DNA of 64,000 nt from the NCBI RefSeq assembly GCF_016865425.1, contig NZ_AP023355.1, forward strand, positions 4,896,198 through 4,960,197. The letters are read 5' to 3'. Source of the stretch: Actinocatenispora thailandica. GTDB taxonomy: Bacteria; Actinomycetota; Actinomycetes; Mycobacteriales; Micromonosporaceae. The notes beneath the pieces were generated by a model. That model had not been told where the DNA came from, searched no databases, and was given only the letters and a program-made list of their open reading frames with translations. Made by a program: the position numbers and the translations under genes. How positions within the stretch are numbered: position 1 is the first letter of the stretch; each line of letters begins with the position of its first letter. Positions 35,808-43,222 of the stretch are shown here, piece after piece.

Positions 35808-36022
35808 GCGACCTCGCCCCCACCCCGCCACGGAGATGTCTACTTTGGACGATAGATGATCGATCACGCTCGGTCGGGCCGAACGAGGAGCATCGAGCCA
35901 TCTGCGGTTTCGGCGCACCGGGTCGCCAACCCGTCAAACCGACCGTCGAGTTTCGCGGATCCGGTCGGCTGGCGCCGGGCACACCGTAGCGTCGAGGCAG
36001 GACCGATTTTTCGGGGGGAGCC

Positions 36023-36592
36023 ATGGCGCGCTCACAGCACGTAGGCCTGGCGATGGCCGGGTCGGTGTTCGCGGCGACGATGATGGTGATGATCGGTGTC
36101 TTCGAGGCCATCATGGGCATCGTCGGGATCGTGAAGAACCAGTTCTACGTGGCCACGAACAACTACCTGTTCAATCTCGACACGACCGCCTGGGGCTGGG
36201 TCCATCTGGTACTCGGCGTGTTGCTGGTGCTGGTCGGGATCGCGCTGTTCGGCGGGGCCGGCTGGGCTGCGGTGACCGCGATCGCGCTGGCCGCGCTGTC
36301 GGCGATCAACAACTTCTTCTTCCTGCCGCACTACCCGATCTGGTCGATCGTGGTGATCGCCGCGAACGTCTTCGTGATCTGGTCGCTCGCCACGGTCGTC
36401 AACAGCCGTACCGAATCGCGCCACGAGGACTGGCAGGCGACCGCCGGCGGTGCGGAGAAGTGGCCGCAGCGCAACGTGAGCGCGCCGGGCCGGGCCGCGG
36501 CGGGTACCGACGCGCCGCCGCAGGCTGCGCAGCAGGCCCAGGACACCGCCGCCGACGCGCACATCGTGCCGGAGCATCGCGCCGACACCTGA
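36023..36592 (+). CDS. Small four-helix membrane protein (DUF7144-like)
   Basis: This 189-residue protein has four membrane helices within the first 130 residues (segments around FAATMMVMIGVFEAIMGI, VHLVLGVLLVLVGIALFGG, VTAIALAALSAINNFFF and IWSIVVIAANVFVIW). A hydrophilic Ala/Gln-rich tail of about 55 residues follows. GGGGGGAG precedes the ATG. This type is widespread in actinobacteria and has no known function. It is not in an obvious operon. Confidence 0.8.
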   Translation: MARSQHVGLAMAGSVFAATMMVMIGVFEAIMGIVGIVKNQFYVATNNYLFNLDTTAWGWVHLVLGVLLVLVGIALFGGAGWAAVTAIALAALSAINNFFFLPHYPIWSIVVIAANVFVIWSLATVVNSRTESRHEDWQATAGGAEKWPQRNVSAPGRAAAGTDAPPQAAQQAQDTAADAHIVPEHRADT

Positions 36593-36640
36593 GCCGAACA
36601 GCACCGCCCAGTGTCGGGCGCCGCGGATAGGCTTCGGGGC

Positions 36641-37114
36641 ATGACTGATCAGGTACGGCTGGCCCCGGGGGACGCGGCGCCCGACTTCACCCTGCCCACC
36701 GACGACGGCGAGCAGCTGACACTGTCCGCGCTGCGCGGCCGGAAGGTGATCCTGTACGCCTACCCGGCGGCGATGACACCGGGCTGCACCAAGCAGGCCT
36801 GCGACTTCCGCGACTCGCTCGACTCGCTGGCCGCGGCCGGCTACCAGGTGGTCGGTATCTCACCGGACTCGCCGGCCAAGCTGGCGAAGTTCCGCGAGCG
36901 GGACGCCCTGACCTTCCCGCTGGTCTCGGACCCGGAGAAGAAGGTGCTGGCGGCCTACGGGGCGTTCGGCGAGAAGAAGAACTATGGCCGGGTGGTGCAG
37001 GGCGTCATCCGGTCCACCTTCGTCATCGACGAGCAGGGCCGGATCCAGCTGGCGCAGTACAACGTGCGGGCGACCGGGCACGTCGCGAAGCTCCACCGCG
37101 ACCTCGGGCTCTGA
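36641..37114 (+). CDS. bcp: Peroxiredoxin, PrxQ/Bcp type
   Basis: This 157-residue enzyme reduces peroxides with thiol reductants in the cytoplasm. The peroxidatic Cys49 is in TPGCTKQACDF, and Cys54, five residues later, is the resolving cysteine of the PrxQ class. FVIDEQGRI and the C-terminal end are typical, and length matches the family. The ATG at 36641 is chosen over in-frame upstream codons since the protein family begins a few residues before APDFTLP. It stands alone. Confidence 0.93.
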   Translation: MTDQVRLAPGDAAPDFTLPTDDGEQLTLSALRGRKVILYAYPAAMTPGCTKQACDFRDSLDSLAAAGYQVVGISPDSPAKLAKFRERDALTFPLVSDPEKKVLAAYGAFGEKKNYGRVVQGVIRSTFVIDEQGRIQLAQYNVRATGHVAKLHRDLGL

Positions 37115-37175
37115 GCGCCGGGCCCGGCGCCGCGCCGTCGGTGGCCGGCCGGACGGTGCCCGGTCGACCCGGCCG

Positions 37176-37274
37176 TGGTTGGCAGAGCGCCGCCCCGGCG
37201 AGTACCACCAGGGCGCCGATCGGCTGGTTCCAGCTCGGGCGCTCGTGCAGCAGGCCGATGCCGGTCGCGACGCA
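37176..37274 (-). pseudogene. Remnant of an EamA/DMT transporter C-terminus
   Basis: The minus-strand frame reads CVATGIGLLHERPSWNQPIG then ALVVLAGAALCQP, the last helices of EamA-type transporters (LLLHERLSWNQLIGGALVLAG in relatives). No start, no upstream helices and no normal stop belong to it. It appears to be a decayed fragment left between bcp and the next gene. The rest of 37115-37342 has no gene. Confidence 0.45.
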
Positions 37275-37342
37275 GCTGGCGCTCGGCGCCGCCGGCCTCG
37301 GCGCCGCAGTCATCCCATGTATGGGCCGCGGCACCGTCGCGG

Positions 37343-37978
37343 TCAGCCCACCGCGCCGGTGGCGAGCAGGGCGCGGGTCGCCTCCCAGCCTTCGAGGCTC
37401 TCGTCCAGCCGAGCGAGATCCGCCGGTCCGAGCAGCCGATGCCAGCCCGGGCAGGCCGCGACGTCACCGTGCGGCGGTGCGCCGGGCACCGCACGACCGG
37501 CCGCACGCAACGCGGCCTGGTCGGTACCGACCAGTGCCGGATCGGCCGTGACCAGCCACTGCGGTACCGGCAGCCGACTGGCCAGCGCGGCGAGGTCGGC
37601 GCGGTCCGGCAGCCGGGGCGCGGCGGCCACGCTCCGGTCCGACAGCGCCCGGAACAGCTTGCCGATCAGCAGCGCCGGCAGGTCCGGCAGGTCGGCGGGC
37701 AGCACCGCGGCCTGGTGGTAGCCGGCCCGCGCGACCGCTGCCAGCGCCGCGACCGGCCGCGCCGTGGCCACCTGGTACACCGCGGTGGTGGGCCACCGGA
37801 TCGCCTCGGCCAGCGGCAGGTCGGCCGCGGTGGCGGCCAGCGCGACGTCGACCTCCGCCAGCGGCGCGAGCAGGTCGACGACGTCTTCGGCCAGTGCGCG
37901 CCGCCACGCCTCGGCCGGCACCCCCGGTGGCGCCCAGCCCGGCCGGTCGAGCAGCACCAGCACACAGCGGCCGGTCAT
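37343..37978 (-). CDS. Hypothetical protein, possibly DUF2064/nucleotidyltransferase-like
   Basis: This 211-residue protein is rich in Ala and Leu. It starts CVLVLLDRPGWAPPG and has a segment VLPADLPDLP that resembles the metal-binding Asp loop of DUF2064-type glycosyltransferase-like proteins, but overall it is too diverged to assign. It has no membrane helix and is cytoplasmic. It overlaps the metallopeptidase gene upstream by four bases, so the two are translated together. Its function is unknown. Confidence 0.72.
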   Translation of the reverse strand: MTGRCVLVLLDRPGWAPPGVPAEAWRRALAEDVVDLLAPLAEVDVALAATAADLPLAEAIRWPTTAVYQVATARPVAALAAVARAGYHQAAVLPADLPDLPALLIGKLFRALSDRSVAAAPRLPDRADLAALASRLPVPQWLVTADPALVGTDQAALRAAGRAVPGAPPHGDVAACPGWHRLLGPADLARLDESLEGWEATRALLATGAVG

Positions 37979-38565
37979 CCGACCTCCTGCTCCGACGCCG
38001 GTTCCTCGGACGGTTCGTCGTCGGTGTCGCGCAGCGCCAGGCCGGCGGTGGCGGAGACGCCCTCCAGGAAGCCGCGGGCTCGTTCGGTGCGCGGGTACCG
38101 CGCCATCAGCGCCCAGAACTGGGCGTCATGGCCGGCCACGACCAGATGGCACAACTCGTGGAACAGCACGTAGTCGACCACCCAGTCGGGCATTCCGGAA
38201 AGCCGGCGGGACAGCCGGATGGTCCGGTCGGCCGGCGTGCAGGAGCCCCAGCGGCCGTTCTGGTTACCGACCCAGCGCACGCTCGCCGGGACCGCCACCG
38301 CGGGATGGTCCGGCAGGTACCGCCGGGCGAGGCCGCCGGCCCGGGCCAGCAACTGCTCGTCGCTGCGTGGGGTGCGGCGCTCCCGCCGCTCCAGGCGCTG
38401 CACCATCCGGTCGACCCACTCGCGCTCCTCGCGGGCGCTGAACCGGGCCGGAATGAGCACCACGACACGCTCCCCGTCGCGGTAGGCGGAGACCGTGCTG
38501 CGCCGGCGCGCGCTGCGCCGCACCTCGATGTCGGGCCCCGCCGGCGGGGCGCTCTGCTCGGTCAC
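37975..38565 (-). CDS. YgjP/M48-like zinc metallopeptidase domain protein
   Basis: This 196-residue protein carries HELCHLVVAGHDAQFW, a HExxH-type zinc motif with an extra downstream His in the style of YgjP/DUF45 proteins, and NGRWGSCTPADRTIRL, another family hallmark. Relatives are found associated with DNA repair and restriction loci, though their activity is not settled. No signal peptide is present. The GTG at 38565 starts MTEQSAPP. It is the first gene of a two-gene operon with the hypothetical protein. Confidence 0.86.
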   Translation of the reverse strand: MTEQSAPPAGPDIEVRRSARRRSTVSAYRDGERVVVLIPARFSAREEREWVDRMVQRLERRERRTPRSDEQLLARAGGLARRYLPDHPAVAVPASVRWVGNQNGRWGSCTPADRTIRLSRRLSGMPDWVVDYVLFHELCHLVVAGHDAQFWALMARYPRTERARGFLEGVSATAGLALRDTDDEPSEEPASEQEVG

Positions 38566-38696
38566 GCTCGCACGCTATCCGGCCCGGAGGGCTCGGTACC
38601 AGTGACGACGCACCGGTACCACCGAAGCCGGTGCGGCTTTCGCACCGTACGGGCGCGTTGGTGGCCGCTTTTCCGTATTTCCTCGCGCGCGCCGCG

Positions 38697-38804
38697 TTGA
38701 CCTCGACGGGTGGCCCGCTTAGCGTCAGGGACGACGAGATCCCGGCCGGCGCTCGTTCCGGCGCTCGGGGAAGGTGGCGGATGCGTCGTCGCGCCGGGAT
38801 CTCG
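38697..38804 (+). promoter_or_regulatory. Promoter followed by a long-range 12-bp inverted repeat
   Basis: TTGACC (38697-38702) and TAGCGT (38720-38725), spaced 17 bases, form a fair housekeeping promoter. Ten bases on, a perfect 12-bp repeat (38735-38746 with 38793-38804) encloses 46 bases. The next gene begins at 39126, so the transcript would have a leader of about 395 bases. The remainder of the 38566-39125 gap shows no convincing ORF. Confidence 0.4.
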
Positions 38805-39125
38805 CACCGACCACGACGAGGCGGTGCGGTGCCGGGCCGTCAGCGGCGCGACACCGCCGGACCCGACGCCCGGCGCCGACGCGCGGGAACGCTGGGGCAG
38901 CCGGGGTGGGCGTCCGGGCGCGGCGCAACGAACCGCTACCCGTACTCTTAGTCTTCGTCCATACACAGTTGGTGATTGCTGGTTTGTGCGGGGCCGTCCG
39001 GCTCCGAGGTCGCGTTCCTCACACGCACCGCGCGGTGCGAAGGGGAGGGCAGCCTCGCTGGGTAGGGTCCGCGCCGGGCCGGAGCTGCGATCCGGCAGCG
39101 CCGGGACAACACGAGGAGGGGCACC

Positions 39126-39278
39126 GTGGCCGAGACTTACAACGGCTACTGCGTTAAGTGCAAGGAGAAGCGGGACTTCGAGGGCGAGGTGTCGGTCAGC
39201 GACTCCGGTCGCCGGATGGCCAAGGGCCCGTGCCCGGTTTGCGGCACCAAGATGAACCGGATCCTGGGCAAGGCCTGA
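39126..39278 (+). CDS. DUF5679 zinc-ribbon small protein
   Basis: This 50-residue protein reads MAETYNGYCVKCKEKRDFEG at the start and has a second cysteine pair CPVCG near residues 36-40, giving a four-cysteine zinc ribbon. It ends NRILGKA. GAGGAGG lies before the GTG start. Proteins of this size and sequence are widely conserved in actinobacteria and have no known job. The gene is short enough to be missed by length cutoffs. An intrinsic terminator follows. Confidence 0.9.
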   Translation: MAETYNGYCVKCKEKRDFEGEVSVSDSGRRMAKGPCPVCGTKMNRILGKA

Positions 39279-39340
39279 TCCACCGGTACGGGTCCGCCCG
39301 TGCCGAACGGTACGGATCCTTCGTACCGGTGTTCCGTTCG

Positions 39341-39373
39341 AGACCGGAGGTGCCACCACGGCGCCTCCGGTCT
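39341..39373 (+). terminator. Intrinsic terminator of the DUF5679 gene
   Basis: A 14-bp stem (39341-39354 with 39360-39373, one G-U type pair) with a 5-base loop is followed by TTCG. It lies 62 bases past the stop codon. Confidence 0.75.
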
Positions 39374-39380
39374 TTCGCGT

Positions 39381-39427
39381 CGGCACGAGGGCCGGCCGCC
39401 GGTTACGGCACGAGGGCCGGCCGCCGG
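39381..39427. repeat. Direct repeat of 22 bp with a 3-bp spacer
   Basis: The same 22 bases occur at 39381-39402 and 39406-39427, separated by TTA. Each copy contains GGCCGGCC. The origin is unknown; local duplication is the simplest reading. Confidence 0.75.
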
Positions 39428-39562
39428 ACTGCCGTCCGTCCCGCGTGGCAGCGGCGTCCCGGACCCGAGCGACCGGCCCGCCGGCGCCGGCGTTTCGGGT
39501 GCCGCCGCCCGTGCCGGCCCCGCCGCTCGGGTGTCGGAACGGCGACAGGACGGATCGGATTC

Positions 39563-39623
39563 CTGTGGACAACCCGGCGTTTTCTGTGGACAACGCCCGA
39601 TTGCCCGGGACCGATTGTGGATA
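39563..39623 (-). promoter_or_regulatory. Cluster of three DnaA boxes
   Basis: On the minus strand TTGTCCACA occurs at 39563-39571 and 39584-39592, and TTATCCACA at 39615-39623. All match the actinobacterial DnaA-box consensus exactly and face the same way. Starts are 21 and 31 bases apart, close to two and three helix turns. The boxes lie in the 385-base gap before the ThiF-like gene. dnaA and dnaN are absent, so this is not the replication origin itself; it may bind DnaA for titration or gene control. Confidence 0.7.
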
Positions 39624-39663
39624 ACCCGAGTACCCCGAGCATCGGCGAATCACCGTGGACGGC

Positions 39664-40716
39664 ATGAAACGACCCATGCTGCTGCCGACCGTGACACCGC
39701 TGCACCGGGACCGCCGATCGATCCAGGTCGGCCTGTCCGGGGCGCACTCGCTCGTCCTGCACTCCGGCCGGTCGTCGGTGGACCGGCTGTTGCGGCTGCT
39801 CGACGGCCGGCACACCGAGACCTCGGTCCGGCACGAGGCGTCCCGGCTCGGCTTCGACGCCCACGAACTCGACCGGCTGCTGTGCGCGCTCACCGAGCGC
39901 GGCCTGCTGCGCGACGCGAGCAGCCTGCTGCCCGGCCGGCTCGCGCCGGCGACCCGGCGCCGGCTGGAGTCCGAGGCCGCGGCGCTGTCGATGCGGCTGC
40001 CGAGCACCGTCTCGCCGGCTCGGGCGCTGGCCCACCGGCGCCGGGCCCGGGTGCTGCTGGTCGGCCGCAGCCGGCTCACCGCACCCACCGGCGCGCTGCT
40101 GGCCGCCGCCGGGGTCGGCCGACTGCACCCGATCGCCGCCGGGGTGGTCGCCGGCGCCGACCCGGCAGTCGGCGGCGTGTTGCCCGACGACGCGCGGCGC
40201 CCGTGGCGCCGCGCCGTGTGCGACGCGATCCTGCGGGCCGCACCGGAGACCGACACCCGGGCCCTGACCGGACCCGATGCCGACCTGATCATCCTGTTCG
40301 GCCGGCCGCGCCCGACCCCACCTTTCGGGTACGGGCAGAGCCTGCGTTCGGTCCGGCACCTGAGCGTGTGGGTGCGCGACGAGGTGGTGCTGGTCGGCCC
40401 GCTGGTGCGCCCCGGCCGCACCAGTTGCCTGCGCTGCGTCGAGTTGGCCCGCGCCGACCGGGACCGGTGCTGGCCGGTGCTGGCCGCCCAGCTCGCCACC
40501 ATGCCCGGCCCGGTGCCCGAGCCGGTGGACGCGCCGTTGCTCGCGGCGGGCGCGGCGCTCGCCGCCGCCCAGGCGCTGCAGGAACTGGACGGCGGGGATC
40601 CGGACACGCTCGGCGGCACGCTGGAACTCCCGTCGCCCGGGGTCGTCCGGCGCCGTAGCTGGCCACCGCACCCCCGCTGCGGCTGCCTGCGGGTCGGCAT
40701 CCAGCGGCGCGCCTGA
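39664..40716 (+). CDS. ThiF/TOMM leader-binding-like protein
   Basis: This 350-residue protein resembles the actinobacterial proteins annotated as TOMM precursor leader peptide-binding or ThiF-like: an N-terminal winged-helix-like segment (about 1-100), a central Rossmann-like part with RVLLVGRSRL, and zinc-type cysteines in TSCLRCVE and CGC at the C-terminus. The usual ATP-binding GxGxxG is degenerate, so it is probably a binding partner rather than an active adenylating enzyme. No YcaO gene or precursor peptide is nearby. The ATG at 39664 or the GTG at 39655 could start it; neither has a strong ribosome site. Confidence 0.75.
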   Translation: MKRPMLLPTVTPLHRDRRSIQVGLSGAHSLVLHSGRSSVDRLLRLLDGRHTETSVRHEASRLGFDAHELDRLLCALTERGLLRDASSLLPGRLAPATRRRLESEAAALSMRLPSTVSPARALAHRRRARVLLVGRSRLTAPTGALLAAAGVGRLHPIAAGVVAGADPAVGGVLPDDARRPWRRAVCDAILRAAPETDTRALTGPDADLIILFGRPRPTPPFGYGQSLRSVRHLSVWVRDEVVLVGPLVRPGRTSCLRCVELARADRDRCWPVLAAQLATMPGPVPEPVDAPLLAAGAALAAAQALQELDGGDPDTLGGTLELPSPGVVRRRSWPPHPRCGCLRVGIQRRA

Positions 40717-40790
40717 CATCACCGTGGCATCATCGAGGGCCAGCCGCTCCCGGAGCCCTCCCGGAGCGGCCCTCCCGGAGCGGCCCCGGA

Positions 40791-40860
40791 GCTCCCCCGA
40801 GCTCCCCCGAGCCCCCCGAGCTCCTCCGAGCTCCTCCGAGCTCCTCCGAGCTCCTCCGAG
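40791..40860. repeat. 10-bp minisatellite (CTCCTCCGAG unit)
   Basis: Four perfect copies of CTCCTCCGAG at 40821-40860 follow three degenerate copies. It lies between the converging ThiF-like and MarR genes. Similar Glu/Arg/Ser-coding repeats are often slippage products. Nothing else in 40717-40979 is a gene. Confidence 0.8.
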
Positions 40861-40979
40861 CGCCGCCGACCCCGGCGTCCGAGGTCGGAACGGGACGCCC
40901 GCCCGAGCCGGCGCCGACCCCCGACGGACGGGCGGCGGGACCCGCGCGGCGAGCGGGGCGGGACCGCGCGGTGGGCGTG

Positions 40980-41501
40980 TCAGGACGGCGCCGAATCCTC
41001 GCCCGGGCCGGGGGCTTCGCTGCCGAGGGCGGCCGTGAAGGTACGGGTCGCCGCGTTGAGGCGGCGGCCGATGGCCAGGAAGGCGGCGAGCTGCTCCTCG
41101 TCGTAGTCGTCGAGCAGGGCGTTGACCTCGGCGGCGAGCCGGGCGAAGACCTCGGCGTTGCGGCGGACGTGCTCGCCGGTGGCGACCACGATGACCTTGC
41201 GGCGGTCGGCCGGGTCACGGCGACGCTCGACGAAGCCGCGCCGCTCCAGCCGATCGAGTACCGCGGTGATCGCCGAGGTGGACATGCCGGTCAGCTCGGC
41301 CAGCCGGCCGGCGGTCAGCGCCGGCTCGTCCCGGGCCAGGTCGAGGCACTTGATGTCGGTGGAGTTCAGGCCGAACCGGTCGGCGATGGTCTGGTGCAGG
41401 ATCACCGCCCGGGACGCGTTCTCCCGCATCATCGCGAGCAGGTCCTCTCGCTGCCGAGCCCGGCGCCTTTCTGACATCATTGCGGCATCGCTTGACGTCA
41501 C
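40980..41501 (-). CDS. MarR-family transcriptional regulator
   Basis: This 173-residue protein has a winged helix with LNSTDIKCLDLARDEPALTAGRLAELTG and the wing RRRDPADRRKVIVVATG, both MarR hallmarks. GTG at 41501 has AGGAGG eight bases before it; the ATG pair at 41480 lacks a ribosome site. It lies divergent from the flavin monooxygenase, and its start and ribosome site overlap the promoter of that gene. It therefore likely represses both until an aromatic drug-like ligand binds. Confidence 0.9.
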   Translation of the reverse strand: MTSSDAAMMSERRRARQREDLLAMMRENASRAVILHQTIADRFGLNSTDIKCLDLARDEPALTAGRLAELTGMSTSAITAVLDRLERRGFVERRRDPADRRKVIVVATGEHVRRNAEVFARLAAEVNALLDDYDEEQLAAFLAIGRRLNAATRTFTAALGSEAPGPGEDSAPS

Positions 41502-41537
41502 CGTGGCGTCCTCCTATATTTCGATGTGTCGAGAGAT
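41492..41537 (+). promoter_or_regulatory. Monooxygenase promoter and MarR operator
   Basis: TTGACG (41492-41497) and TATATT (41515-41520) spaced 17 bases are a near-ideal promoter for the rightward gene. Positions 41516-41537 form a 22-base imperfect palindrome around TCGA(TGTG)TCGA and cover the -10 and start site, as expected of a MarR operator. The transcript leader would be about 65 bases. Confidence 0.65.
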
Positions 41538-41592
41538 CCGGCGCGACGAGATATCCGCTGGATCGAACCATCTTATCGATCGGAGCACCAGC

Positions 41593-43146
41593 ATGCGGTC
41601 CGAGCAGACACCCGTCCTGATCGTCGGCGCCGGCCTGGCCGGCCTGACCACCGCGCTGTTCCTGGGTCAGCACGGCGTGCCCGCGATCGTCGCCGACCGA
41701 CACCCCGGTACCGCGAACCAGCCCAAGGCGCGCGGTCAGTCACCGACGATCATGGAGGCGTTCCGCGCCGCCGGGGTGGCCGACGCGATCCGCGCCGCCG
41801 CCCCGCCCGGCCGGCCCGAGATGACGATCGTGATCTGCGACAGCGTCACCGGCACCGTGCGGCACAGCTACTCGGAACAGTTCCCGGACTTCGCCGCGCT
41901 GTCACCGGCGCCGGCCGGCCTGGCCAGCCAGCAGGCGGCCGAGGCCGCGATCGCGGCCCGCGCCGCCGAGCTCGGCGCCGACCTGCGCTTCCGCACCGTG
42001 CTGGAGACGATGCGGCAGGACGGCGACGGGGTCACCGCGACCCTGCACGACCTCGGCACCGACCAGCGCTACCAGGTGCGCGCCGACTACCTGGTGGGCG
42101 CCGACGGCGGTCGCGGCACCGTCGCCCGCGCGGCCGGTGTCGGACACCACGGTCGTGGCCCGTTCGGGCACGTCAGGACCGTGCTGTTCCGCGCGGACGA
42201 GCTGATCGACGAGGTGCCCGACACCGCCATCCTGATGTACTACGTGCAGAACCCGGCGCTGCCCACCGGGGCGGCGTCGTTCGTGTCCACCGACCGCCCC
42301 GGCGAGTACGTGCTCGGGATCAACGACGACGAGCACCGCACCGACGAGGAGACGATCGAACTGATCCGGATCACGACCGGGCGGCCCGAGCTGAAGGTCG
42401 AGCTGTGCAACATCGGCAACACCTGGGAGATGGCGCACCGGGTGGCCGACCGGTTCTCCGCCGGCCGGGTGCACCTGGTCGGGGACGCGGCCCACCTGAT
42501 GCCACCGACCGGCGGCCAGGGCGGCAACACCGCGATGCTCGACGGCATCCACCTGGCCTGGAAACTCGCCGCGGTCGTGCAAGGCCAGGCCGGGCCGGGG
42601 CTGCTGGACAGCCACGACGCCGAGCAACGCCCGTACGGCCAGACCATCGCCGACTGGCAGTACGTCAACAGGTTCGAGCGGCTGCATCCCGACGAGCGGC
42701 CGGACGACCTGCCCGAGGTGCCCGGCGCGGTCGACTGCCTGTTCGGCTACCGGATGGCCAGCCGCGCGGTCGTCGGCGACACCGGCGAGTACGGGTTCGA
42801 GCCCGCCACCGGCCGCCCCGGCAGCCGCGCCCCGCACGTGGTCCTGCACCGCGACGGGGCGGTGCTGTCCACCCGGGACCTGTTCTTCGCCGGGTTCGTC
42901 CTGCTCACCGAGGATCCCGGCTGGGTCGAGGCCGCCGCCCGGGTCGCCGGGGAGCTGGCCGTACCGCTCGCCGCGCACCGGATCGGCGCCGAGCTGACCG
43001 ACGACGGTACGTTCCGGGCCAGCTACGGGCTGCCCGACGGCGGTGCGGTCCTGGTGCGCCCGGACGGCGTCGTCGGCTGGCGGTGCACCACCGGGGCGGA
43101 CGCCGCCGCGCTCGGCGCTGCCTGGCGCCAGATCCTCGACCGCTGA
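41593..43146 (+). CDS. FAD-dependent monooxygenase (PHBH/aromatic polyketide hydroxylase type)
   Basis: This 517-residue flavoprotein has GAGLAGLTTALFL (FAD dinucleotide motif), a YLVGADGGRGTVARAAG DG-motif segment and VHLVGDAAHLMPPTGGQGGN, the GD motif that binds FAD ribityl. It hydroxylates aromatic rings using NAD(P)H and O2. Close relatives act on anthracycline-like polyketides, tetracyclines or rifamycins. No polyketide genes lie nearby, and control by MarR suggests detoxification. The C-terminal thioredoxin-like part is present. It is followed by a strong hairpin. Confidence 0.9.
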   Translation: MRSEQTPVLIVGAGLAGLTTALFLGQHGVPAIVADRHPGTANQPKARGQSPTIMEAFRAAGVADAIRAAAPPGRPEMTIVICDSVTGTVRHSYSEQFPDFAALSPAPAGLASQQAAEAAIAARAAELGADLRFRTVLETMRQDGDGVTATLHDLGTDQRYQVRADYLVGADGGRGTVARAAGVGHHGRGPFGHVRTVLFRADELIDEVPDTAILMYYVQNPALPTGAASFVSTDRPGEYVLGINDDEHRTDEETIELIRITTGRPELKVELCNIGNTWEMAHRVADRFSAGRVHLVGDAAHLMPPTGGQGGNTAMLDGIHLAWKLAAVVQGQAGPGLLDSHDAEQRPYGQTIADWQYVNRFERLHPDERPDDLPEVPGAVDCLFGYRMASRAVVGDTGEYGFEPATGRPGSRAPHVVLHRDGAVLSTRDLFFAGFVLLTEDPGWVEAAARVAGELAVPLAAHRIGAELTDDGTFRASYGLPDGGAVLVRPDGVVGWRCTTGADAAALGAAWRQILDR

Positions 43147-43152
43147 CCGCCG

Positions 43153-43190
43153 GCCCGTCGCGCGCCGGTACCAGCCAGCGCGCGACGGGC
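43153..43190 (+). terminator. Perfect 13-bp hairpin after the monooxygenase
   Basis: Positions 43153-43165 pair with 43178-43190 around a 12-base loop, starting seven bases after the stop codon. Confidence 0.65.
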
Positions 43191-43222
43191 TGACCGGCCG
43201 CTGGGATGGGACAATGGGACGC

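Noticed and set aside
38710-39255. A 181-codon rightward frame over the DUF5679 gene
   Set aside because: It overlaps DUF5679 in another frame, has an Arg/Gly/Pro-rich composition and no clear start signal.
39563-39623. The DnaA boxes as the chromosomal origin
   Set aside because: Only three boxes, no AT-rich unwinding stretch, and dnaA, dnaN and gyrB are not in the window.
39664-40716. The ThiF-like gene as part of a RiPP (TOMM) cluster
   Set aside because: No YcaO, precursor peptide, dehydrogenase or exporter is adjacent, so only the family resemblance remains.
40791-40860. Tandem repeats as a CRISPR array
   Set aside because: The unit is only 10 bases with no spacers, and no cas gene is present.
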